From: Chrysoporthe austroafricana
Lineage: Eukaryota > Ascomycota > Sordariomycetes > Diaporthales > Cryphonectriaceae
Assembly: GCA_001051155.2 (NCBI GenBank)
Contig: JYIP02000003.1
Location: 4,588,001-4,652,000, forward strand
Reading direction: 5' to 3'
Length of the DNA stretch: 64,000 bases
Numbering within the stretch: the stretch's first letter is position 1; every line of letters begins with the position of its first letter. Shown in pieces: positions 54,556 through 64,000 of the stretch. The position numbers were made by a program, and so were the translations under genes. The notes beneath the pieces are model-generated. The model worked only from the letters and a program-made list of their open reading frames with translations, ran no database searches and was not told where the DNA came from.

Positions 54556-56207
54556 TCAAGACAGCTTGATGGCAACCGACTTGTTCTGCGTGTAATTCGC
54601 CAACGCAGCCTCGCCCAGCTCGCGACCGATACCAGACTCCTTGTAACCTCCGAAAGGAAGCTGCCAGTGAATCATATTATAGCAATTCACCCAGACTGTG
54701 CCGGCCTTGAGGGCATTGCTGACGCGGATGGCGGTGTTGAGGTTGCTGGTGTGGACGGCGGCGGCAAGACCATAGGAGGTGTCGTGGGCGGCCTCGATGA
54801 CATCCGCCTCGGTCTTGAACTTGGCAATGGTGCAGACGGGCCCGAAGATCTCCTCCTGGGCGATCTTCATCTTGGGGGTGACGTTGCTGAAGATGGTGGG
54901 CTGGATGAAGTAGCCCTTATCGCCGTGGCGCTCGCCGCCGGTCTCGACCTTGGCGCCCTCCTCCTTGCCGGCCTTGATGTAGCCCATGATGCGGTCGTAC
55001 TGCAGCTGGCTGACCTGGGGGCCCTGGAAGGTGTCCTCGAGGAAGGGGTCGCCGACCTTGTTCTCCTGGGTGCGCTTCTTGAAGGCCTCGACGAACTTGT
55101 CGTAGATGCCCTCCTGGACGAAGATGCGGGAGCCGGCGCAGCAGCACTGGCCGTGGTTGTAGTAGATTCCGAAGTTGACCCAGTGGATGGCCTCCTCGAT
55201 GTCGGCGTCGTCGAAGACGATGTTGGGCGACTTGCCGCCGAGCTCGAGGGTCACCTTCTTGAGGTTGGAGGAGGCGGCGGCCTTCATGATCTGGCGGCCG
55301 ACGGGGGTCGAGCCGGTAAAGGCGACCTTGTCGATGTCCATGTGCGAGGCGATGGCGGCGCCGGCGGTCTTGCCGAAGCCGGAGAGCAGGTTGTAGACGC
55401 CCGCGGGGAAGCCGGCCTCGGCGACGAACTGCGTGGCCACCAGGGCGGAGAGGGGCGTCTGCTCGGCAGACTTGATCACGACGCAGTTGCCGGTGGCCAG
55501 GGCGGGGCCGATCTTCCACGCCCACATGAGCAGGGGGAAGTTCCAGGGGATGATCTGGCCGCAGACGCCGATCTGGTGGTTCTCAGGGTCAGCAGATGGC
55601 TCGCGACGGCGGCGCGGGTTGGCACCAGGTTAGACGAAGAGAGAGGGGGGAAGGAGGCGTACCGGCTCTGCCCTCGAGTAGTGGAACATGCCCGGGTCGA
55701 TGTCGTGGGTCTTGCCCTCGATCTTGTCGGCCCAGCCGCCGTAGTACCGTATGCAGCCAACGACGGCGCCGACGTCGCCGCGAGCCATGTTGATGGACTT
55801 GCCGTTGTCGAGCGACTCGACGGCGGCCAGCAGGTCGGTGTTCTGCTCGAGCAGGTCGGCGAGCTTCAGCATGAGCCGACTGCGGGTGTTGGGCGAGGTG
55901 CGGGCCCACTCGCCCTCGAAGGCCTTGCGGGCGGCGGCGACGGCGACGTCGACATCCTTCTCGGTGGCCTCGGAGACCTGGGTGATGACCTCCTCAGTGG
56001 AGGGGTTGATGACGTCAAACTTCTTCTTGTCGACGCCCTCGACCCACTGGCCGCCGATATACCTGCGGAGGGGGAGCTTGTTAGTCCACAGCGGGCAGGC
56101 AGAAGGGGGGAGGGCAGGATGGGGGAGAGAAGGTTTTCAACATACAGGCCTGTGGGCTGCTTGTAGACGCCAGTGACTGGCGTCTTGAGTTCTGTGAACA
56201 GAGACAT
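54556..56207 (-). CDS. Aldehyde dehydrogenase, NAD(P)-dependent
   Basis: Three exons on the minus strand (56146-56207, 55663-56062, 54556-55572) give 492 residues, the normal length for a cytosolic class 1/2 type ALDH (fungal AldA/Ald5 group), which oxidises acetaldehyde and other aldehydes to acids. Key motifs: [29 protein letters not shown] in the Rossmann loop, the general base Glu in [18 protein letters not shown], the catalytic Cys in [17 protein letters not shown], and [17 protein letters not shown] with WVNCYN and [15 protein letters not shown] near the C-terminus. The [15 protein letters not shown] start and lack of a presequence favour the cytosol. The 499-codon plus-strand open frame across this gene is only its mirror. 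Its 3' end has been duplicated downstream. Confidence 0.94.
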
Positions 56208-58124
56208 GGTGGTGGTAGATGTGATGTTCGGTGTTGGGCGCAAGGTCGTCTAGAATTCTAGCACCGGCGTGAGGAGGGATGGACAGATGGGTAGATGAAA
56301 GTATGTATCGTGTATATGTTGTCGAGAGGGGTATCAAGGGGGGCACAGAGAGACACAGAGAGATAGAGATAGAGAGAGAGAGATGGAAGATGAGGAGAGA
56401 GAACGAACGAGGCAGACAAGACCGGCGACGGACGGGTCAAATAATAAGTCCCATACGACGGGACGGTGGACGGTAAATGAGTGGCGAAGGCTGCCAAGGG
56501 CGATATCGTCATGGGCAGGAGGTCGGTTCCCCAGAGCGGGGTTGTGACAAGCGGCACCGGGGAAAGCTGACACCCCCAGGAAAGCCAGGGGAGCTAACTC
56601 GGCCAGTGCTATTGGGTGCTGCACTAAGCAGACCTGCTGCTGCTGCTGGCATGGAGGGATGTACAATGGTATGTACAGCGGTGGTGCGCGCCTCCGTCGA
56701 AGCTAACGTTCGGATCCGCTCCCTGGCGGGCGGGCGACGCATGTATGCCAGGCTGCCAGGGCATGCGGCGCCACCAGCACCACCACCAGTACTACCACCA
56801 CCACCAGCGTCACCGCCGACAGCACCAAGCTCCGGGATGCAGCAGCAGGTGGGCATGGCACGCAGGTACTGCGCTCCCAGAGAACGCCAGCCCGGCTGCA
56901 GGGACGCGGTGCAGGTCTGGGCGGCGAGGGCGTCCTCTCCTCTCCTCCGCTCCTCTCGTGGCGGCTCCTCGAAGAAGACGAGTTGGGGCTGTGAGGGCAT
57001 CACCGCGGGGTTCAGGGTGGGACACACCCCTGCCCTGTGGTCGACCCCGGATGGGGCAACCCCACACTCTAGGCGCTGTACGGAGTACTTCAAAAGCAAC
57101 CCCCAGTCCCGGAAATCCCTCCAGGGCCGCCCTCGGATTACAAACACGCAACATCTTTGTTCCCCAAGGGGATCCTCTCTCTCCCACCCCCAAACCCACC
57201 AAGTCTGGGGTTGTATGTACGGATCCACTCTCCCTTGGCCCGAGGACGGTCGGACGCCCAACCCTTTGGGATGTGGGCTCTCGCTCCCCTGCGTCGGTGG
57301 GTAGAGTGCGGCGCGGGTGCGCGGTCACGAGGACCCCTGGGGAGCCGGTACATTTACGCGGGACTGGCTGGCTGGCTGCTGATGTCACGGTGGTTCCTGT
57401 GGACCGCCCGCCCGTCCGCTCCTGTGGTGATCCTGTGTGCTGAGTGTGCTGAGTGAGTAAGGACCTACCGGGCCACGGCGGGCCTGGTACCTGGGGTGCT
57501 GGGCTGTCTGCTAAGTGATCGCAGGTGCACGGATACCAGGTGCCATGTACCATGTACCATGTAATGAAAGATACCCTCCGCGTTTGACGCTTGCCTTGCA
57601 CCCCGCATCCCCAGCGGGCGGGCTGGCCACTGGGGCCCCCCGCTGTCCTACCCCAACCCCCAACCTTGCCGGGATGGGAGCTCGTGGTTCTCCTCGTGGC
57701 AGCCAGGTCTGCGGTCCCAGAAGACTGGCCACTTTCGGCCTATATAGTGCCTGGCAGGTAAGCCTGCACCCTCGAGGGGCCGCTGGTCGCCGTCCGTGTG
57801 CTCGGCAGGAGCTCGAGGCGTCCGTCGTGGCACGTCTTGGTGCGGACGTCCCTGTCTCGGGGGAATGCCCAGCGAGGGGGGCCAGCCCCACCAGAGCGCC
57901 CCATCGGCAGCCCGCGTCAGAAGGAGGCGGAGCTTGGGAACAGGTTGGGAAGAAGCCCACGGGTCCAGAACCCGACCTTGGCGGCCCGCCCTTCGACAAA
58001 ACAAAAAGGACATGCAATTAAAAAAAAAAAAAAAAAAAAAAAGACAAAACGCCCAGCAGAAAAAACCCAACCCCAGCCCCCCCCCCCCCGCCCCCACACC
58101 CCCCCCCCGCCCCCCCCNGGCGCA

Positions 58125-58183
<59 letters not shown>

Positions 58184-59548
58184 AAATGCGCAGCAGACAA
58201 AACCCACAGCGAGCCGCACCACCTGCGGATCCGAAGCCCTCTCCAGGCGCTCCCTCGACTCCCATTCCGCCGACTGACTGCTGGGTCCTGCCAGTTATCG
58301 CTGGTGGTAGTCTCCCCCCCATAACCCCCTGGGGCGAGTCGCGCCCGGCCGAGGTCTAGGAACTTCCTTGTGTCCGGCTTATGCGGCTCCCAGCGTGGAG
58401 ATGAGGCCGTCGCCAACATACGATCTGACAACGCCCCTCCCCCCCAAAGGCCCGCCAGGGCGAGGGCCCGTTCCCAGACGGCGGGATGGAAGCCGCACTT
58501 CGGGGTCCTATCATGCACCCCGGATTTAGGAGGTCATACGACTGCGGGCTGAGGTGGTCGCTTTCGCCAACAGCAGGACGAGAAGGTCCTCTGGGGCGTA
58601 GCGCCGTCGTACCCGACCAGCCGGTGAAGTAGTTTGGGCTGGGTGCAGGGGCAGAGACAACCTCGAAAACGACAGATAACTAACTAATTACTCTTAGCGC
58701 TGGAGGGAGGGGCACGGTGTCACATGCCTTGCCTTCATGCAGGACACGAATACTCTGGCGCCGATTCGGGAAGAGAAACATGACAAAATAAATTGTGTCT
58801 CTACTCGGGTGTCTCAGATGCCTTGTCTGAGCCGGCGTGTTGGAAGAGTGTATACCCGAAAGAGTGTATGTAGCATTTGGTCGCCCTGGAGAGGAGACCG
58901 CTCAACCTTGGGGCCGTCGGGTCACCAGTAGATACCTGCTCAGCACACGTCTGTCTGTCTACTTTGATCCTCAAAACCTTGGATACGCCATGACAAACGA
59001 AAATTATGTATCCGAGACGGCGACGAGACGAGCTGCTGGGACCTAGATTCCCAGCAGATGCTCGAGGGTGGTTCGGCGTCCAGGATGGCCTTCTATATCC
59101 CCGCCTCTCTTTGCCCTTCTTTGGCGACTTAGACTTAGGCAGGCTGTCTATGATTGGCCGAGCCCGAGCAGGATCTGTATAAGGTTTCAAGGGCGGCGAT
59201 GGATTCCGGAGAGCGTACGACGCAGCAAGAGAGGTGGTGTGTTGCTCAGTTGCTGCACCCCTGCACACCCCCCAGCCCGTATTGGCCGAGGCGTTATGTA
59301 AGCCGCCTAGGTGCGTGCGGCTGGATGAGGGAGGCGGTGTGGGACGGATGGAGCTAGTTTTTCGACGTCCGTGAACGAATTCCTGGGCACATTGATTTTC
59401 TGCCGCCCAGCCATCATCCATCGTCCTGTGATTCTGGCACCACGTCCCCTTGCGGCGCATCGACGCCCAGCAGAGCCCCCCCCTCCGGAGCACCCCTAGG
59501 CACCCGTCGCGCGAAAGGCTTCTGAATGACTCTGTATGTCGCGAAGAG
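56208..59548. other. Long divergent intergenic region
   Basis: About 3.3 kb between the ALDH start and the telobox-protein start. It contains GA repeats (56340-56400), CTG repeats (about 56634-56649) and CCA repeats (about 56771-56815). Several long GC-rich open frames occur on both strands (for example 56477-57304 plus and 56810-57601 minus), overlapping one another and lacking any known domain. The stretch 58.02-58.22 kb is unreliable sequence. Confidence 0.45.
58021..58220. other. Low-quality poly-A/poly-C stretch with an N (assembly gap)
   Basis: A 22-A run, a C-rich run with an N at 58118, and a second A-run of more than 50 are flanked by two related texts: acaaaacgcccagcagaaaa on the left and gcaaaatgcgcagcagacaa on the right. 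The left copy looks like an error-laden version of the right one, with substitutions towards A and C. This is most simply an unresolved join, so nothing biological should be inferred here. Confidence 0.8.
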
Positions 59549-62500
59549 ATGGCGGACGCTCCACAGAATGCGTCGCCGGCCCCGGCCGTAGCGACAGAGA
59601 CGAGAAGCGGTACGTTCGATACCCAGCCTGCCGCTCAATCGGCATGTGAAGGGCAGATTGCCGCCTTGCCCGTTGTCGCGGGCCCCATGCGGGCCCGCGA
59701 TAGTGGATTACAGAGCATCCTCTGATAATGTGAGCCTCCAGAGACGCCACAGAACGAGCCAAGTAGTTCCCAGGATGTCCCCGTCGCGTCGATCAAAAAC
59801 GAAGGGGCACCGCAGAGGCTCGACGCTGTCCCCGCGAGGCCAACCTCCGATGTGACTACTGATGCTACCCCGGCACCAGCACCGACCACGGCTGCTCAGG
59901 TCAAGATGGAGGCAGAGGACCTCCCGCAGGAGTCTCCCACGCCTGCTCCGCACGCCCAGCCGCTCTCGATCGCCATCCCCACCTCCTCGAACGGCACCAG
60001 CGCGCCATCTACCGCGCCGACTCCCCCATCCGGCACGGCGGGCGTGGTCTCGTCTGTGCTCGCTTCCATCCTCCAGGGGTCGGTCCCCACGCCGGCGATC
60101 TCCCCGCTCTCGGACGTGGGCCCGGCAAAGCGGTCGAGGACGCCCGAGGCCGGAGAGGAGGGCGGCGCCGAGAAGAGACAGAAGACGGAGCACGCCCCGG
60201 ACGACCAGGCCGACGAGGACGCGGGCGCCGGCGGCGACGAGGAGGAGGCGGAAGCCGCGGGCCTGCTCGGGTGGGACCTGGGCGCGCAGCTGTCCAACGT
60301 CCTCGGCTCGGTCGAGCCGGAGGCTGCAGCGCACGACGCGGGCGGCGGGGCGGAAGAGAGCGCGATGGACACGATGCCGTCCATACCCCTCCCGCCTCCC
60401 CGGCGGCGTCTCGAGAAGATGAAGTTTATAGAGAACCCCACCTATTTCTCGCGGGCCATGGGCCTGCCGATGCTAGGCAGTCTTGTAAGTGGACCAGCTC
60501 TTTGGGCTCCGGGTTGGTTGGACGCGTGCCTGATGATCCCTACAGTCCGTGCAGATATTGCTTGCGCTCTTCCAGCAGCCGTCGGAGGTTACGGACCGGC
60601 AGATCCGAGACGTCAGGACGGAGGGCGGCAAGGTGTATTCGGCCTTGCGGCAGACGTTCATGGCGGTCCTGAAGCTGTTCACGGACGCCACTGTCTTCCT
60701 CAGCGCTGACGACCTCGACATCCACGACCCCGGCGACCGCGAGACGATCCAGATGGCGAACCTAGCGAGCATGTGCGCGAGCTTCTACGGGCCGGGGGGC
60801 CCGACCATGGCGACCGCCCATGACAACTTCCTGAAGATTATGATTCCGGAAAATGGCATGATTACGGACGACATTTCTGCGCTATATCTAGACCAGAAGA
60901 CGCAGAGTTTCCTCGCATACGCAAACGTCATGGAGGACAAAGAGTCCACAAGGAACAGCTTAATGGACAAGTTCTTCCCGCTGGATCTGGAGGAGAAGCT
61001 GCGGGGGTACTGGAGGGAATCGAACCTCACCATGTCAGCGGACGAGTTTGTCAAGCCGTTCACGGACAGGCGCAACCTGCTCAAGGCCATAGGTCATGAC
61101 AAGGAAAAAAGAAGTGAGCATACTGCATCATTCGGACCTGCGCGTATGAGTATGGCGGCTAATTTGAGACAGAGGCACTTGAGGCCAAGTACCAGTTCGC
61201 ATCGTTTCTGGATAGCCTGAGTGCATTCATCCGCTCGAATTTCGACTCCATCCTGGATTATGCCGAGAGCCATGGCTTTGAAGTCCCGAACGAGGCGGGC
61301 GAAGAGGACCTGATGCTCATGGACGCCGTTCAGTCACAGTACTCCGGTGCATTTCCTGGGCAGGTGAGACGCGGCGGGCCGGATGCCGGGTTCGACAGTG
61401 CCGGCCTGGCATCACTCATCACAGAAAAGCTGACCGGGTATGATGGGTACGGATATGGCTCGTCTGCGATACCGGAAAGCACCACCCTTCCGCCCAGTCA
61501 AAGCCTCCCAACGTCTGTCCTGTACGAACGAGCTCGGCAGGCAGCCGTTGCGAAATCATCAGCACACGCTCGCCGGGAGGGTCTCCACTCTACAAGACGG
61601 CCATGGACCCCGGAAGAAGAGAAGGCCCTGATGGCAGGGCTCGACATGGTCAAGGGCCCACATTGGAGCCAAATTCTCCAGCTCTTTGGCCAGAACGGGA
61701 CGATCTCTGACATTCTCAAGGACCGGACCCAGGTACAGCTCAAGGACAAGGCTAGGAATCTCAAGCTGTTCTTCCTCAAGACGAATTCCGAGATGCCGTA
61801 CTACCTACAGTGCGTCACCGGCGAGCTCAAGACGCGCGCGCCAAGCCAGGCAGCACGGAAAGAGGCGGAGGAGCAGGCACGCGTCCAGACCGGAGGCAGC
61901 CCAAACACATACGCTTCGTCCTACATGAACGGCTCAACAAACGGCACTAGCTCTCTAACCCATGGGCCTCCCATGAGCGGATCACCACGACCAGGCACAG
62001 CAACGCCGGGAGTAGGTCCTTCGACCCCCGTGGGCGTCAATACCCAACATCATCAACCTCAACAACAGTCATACCAGTCTCATCAGGGCTACCAGCAACA
62101 AAGACCACAGCAGGCTCAACAGACAGCCAGTGGCATCAGTCATACTACATCTACAATACAGCCATCGACTGCGCCGAGACCCTTGGCTCCTCAATCCCAA
62201 CATCAGCCTATAGCGCCCGCACCCTCCTACCCACGATCACTGCAGCAAGCCGGCGCTCCAGCGACTCCCCAATACCAACAAAGGCCAATACAGCAACCTG
62301 CCGCCCAGGCGCCGACTTCCTACCAGCAGGCTCAGCGGCCAATGGCAGCGGCCCCAGCCTCTTCTGTCCCTCCACGAAATACCCCTGCTTCTGCTACACC
62401 CCAGACCCAGTCGCGACCACCAGCGATTGTTGGTCACCCCTCGTCTGCTTCGCCTCGCCCGGCTCCCGCTGCCGGCACTGCACCAGCCCGACCCGCGTCC

Positions 62501-62941
62501 GTACCGGCTGCTGGATCGATTTCTTCACCTGTCTCGACAGGACCCGCAAGAGCGGTGGCGAACATCCTGCCGGCGCCACCTGCGCAGGGCTTGGCTGTGC
62601 CGGCGATCGCGCCTGCGAAGCCTGCTCAGCAGCCGTCTACCCATCCATCTCAACCCGCTGCACAACCTGCAGTGCCCAAGCCGGCACAGTCCGCTGCCCC
62701 CCCTTCAGCTCTCAACCAAGCGCAAGCGCCAGCGTCGGCGTCTACACCGGCGTCTGTACCGGCTCAAGCTGCCGTTCCTGCACCTGCTCCAACCCCAGGG
62801 ACCGCGTCTGCACCGGCTCCAATACCTGCTCCTGCCCCTGCTTCAGCCTTAGAGACTCCAGCAAAAGAAGCAGAGGGCAGGCAAATTGCTGAGGACGAGC
62901 TCTTAGCAAACGCCCTGAAAGCGGCTATTGACTCAGCCTAG
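59549..62941 (+). CDS. TRFH-Myb telomere/telobox-binding protein (Tbf1-like)
   Basis: Four exons (59549-59609, 59742-60484, 60546-61113, 61173-62941) give 1046 residues. A disordered acidic and Pro/Ala-rich N-terminus leads to a TRFH-like dimerisation domain (about 240-500; [72 protein letters not shown]). A telobox-type Myb repeat follows near residues 598-660: [50 protein letters not shown]. The last helix is the sequence-reading telobox signature shared by Tbf1 and TRF proteins. The long tail is Gln/Pro/Ala-rich. Such nuclear proteins bind TTAGGG-like repeats at telomeres or promoters. In-frame ATGs exist further in, but the first exon joins a matching phase and is preferred. Confidence 0.88.
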
Positions 62942-64000
62942 GAAAGCCTGAGTCAACTTTCGGAGGCGGTTGCTCGCAAGTGAGCTACACCCCTAGGCAC
63001 TCGTACCGCGGGCTCGGACCAGGGCCAGAATTTCAGCCATACATATCGGGCGGCTGATTTGTGAGATGTGATGGCAATCAACTAAAGCGATACGTATCTG
63101 AGGAGAGAATCGGGATGAAGATGAGACGAGGCGGACTGGAAAGCCCTCCCAGGCAATCAAGCTTGGGTCATCCGTGATTTTATGGCTGATTCCGGTCACA
63201 CAGCCAGATCATTCCAGCGTGGTTGTTTGCTGTGTGGCTTCCTCAGCAGCAGGCCCCCGATCCATTCCCGGGGGGTATCGCCCTGTCTAGAATAATACGC
63301 TACAAACTTCAATTTAGCAACCCTCAAGTTCAACAAAGCCCTCCCGAGATGCAAGGTGTATAGCCTGCGGTCAGGCAGGGGCTAAGAGTGCACATGATGT
63401 GTCTTCCGTGCTACTTCAAACCGCGCTCGTGGAAAGCTAATGTTGAATCAAGCGCTACAGATATTGCGCATCACTAGGCGATGTGGGATTCTCACAGCAG
63501 GAGAACGAGCGTGGTATCTGCACTAACGAGCTCCATGGCCCTTGAACATACGCGGCAGTCTGGGATACAAATCCTATGTAGGTATAGGTGCATCGTGGCC
63601 TCGAAAGCAGAGTCCAAGACCTCGGGAGCAGGATCGAGTGCACCACTCACGACGTAAGTCCTAGGTCTCGGATGGACAGCTGCAGCTATCCCTACGGCAC
63701 GGGGTCGCCGACGGCTTCAAACATTTGCCACCAGCGAGCCCTCAGCCCCCGGGAGGGCATACGATATATGAAACGTCCCCTGCGCTCTTGTGCTACCTGA
63801 CCAGAGCTTCCCACCCTCTTTCCTTCAAACTTTTCACGGAGTCATCAGGGCTCTCTCATCGTCGATGTTTGGCGCTCCTGCTCTGCCCCAAGCGCACGCC
63901 AACCCAGCGTGAGGATCTTTTCAAGACTTGTGGTGTCTCGCTTGCTGACTGCCCACAGTCGTCGGGCGGGTTTCAGACTGAGTGATCTATTGTTTTTGCT
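62942..64000. other. Intergenic end of window
   Basis: The last 1.06 kb holds the 3' UTR of the telobox protein gene. No supported gene is seen; short frames near 63.59-63.99 kb (plus) lack motifs. Confidence 0.4.

Noticed and set aside
54667..56166. 499-codon plus-strand open frame across the aldehyde dehydrogenase
   Set aside because: It is antisense to a clear ALDH gene, is rich in Gly/Val/Asp/Leu as expected from complementing GC-rich codons, and shows no domain.
56477..57601. Long overlapping open frames on both strands in the ALDH-telobox intergenic region
   Set aside because: They overlap in several frames, contain simple-repeat-encoded runs (Pro, Thr, Ser) and show no domain or plausible introns.

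Overview
The window reads as nuclear DNA of a filamentous ascomycete (Pezizomycotina, most likely a Sordariomycete). Genes carry short introns (about 44-200 nt) with gtaagt/gtgagt-type donors, ctaac-like branch points and cag/tag acceptors. The gene content (HET-domain protein, NACHT/ankyrin NLR-like protein, ankyrin-subtilase protein, rhodopsin-domain membrane protein, PARP-UBE2Q fusion) is characteristic of that group. All gene models below were built by hand from reading frames and splice signals; exon lengths were checked for phase.

Layout. 1-3.7 kb: 3' part of a PRMT5 methyltransferase, the spliceosomal SmF gene and a fungal DUF7730/2EXR-like protein. 3.7-6.9 kb: no recognisable gene. 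6.9-14.3 kb: four co-directional genes (rhodopsin-domain membrane protein, proline iminopeptidase-type hydrolase, FMN-dependent NtaA-type monooxygenase, HET protein). 17.3-30.1 kb: conserved genes, namely an MscS channel with an EF-hand, a dienelactone hydrolase, a PARP/UBE2Q fusion and an aldo-keto reductase. 30-39.5 kb: a poorly conserved tract with decayed genes, minisatellites, a 21-bp array, shared short motifs and a few small intact ORFs. 39.5-51.8 kb: an allorecognition/immunity-like island with a minus-strand NLR-like gene (SesB-like hydrolase, NACHT-like NTPase, many ankyrin repeats, SPRY), an unknown 283-aa protein, and a divergent plus-strand ankyrin-subtilase gene. 52-54.5 kb: a broken SNF2 helicase fragment and degraded tandem copies of an aldehyde dehydrogenase 3' end. 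54.5-56.2 kb: the intact aldehyde dehydrogenase. 56.2-59.5 kb: intergenic, with a low-quality poly-A/poly-C stretch around an N. 59.5-62.9 kb: a TRFH-Myb telobox-binding (Tbf1-like) gene.

Housekeeping functions (arginine methylation, splicing, mechanosensation, telomere binding, aldehyde oxidation) flank lineage-specific regions. The part most worth attention is the 32-54 kb block. In it an NLR-like protein appears to have lost the key residue of both its hydrolase motif and its P-loop. It lies next to an unknown protein and a subtilase gene whose catalytic triad is intact, and the surrounding DNA is full of decayed genes that share promoter-like and other short sequences. No tRNA, rRNA, CRISPR array, intact transposase or attachment site was recognised by eye.
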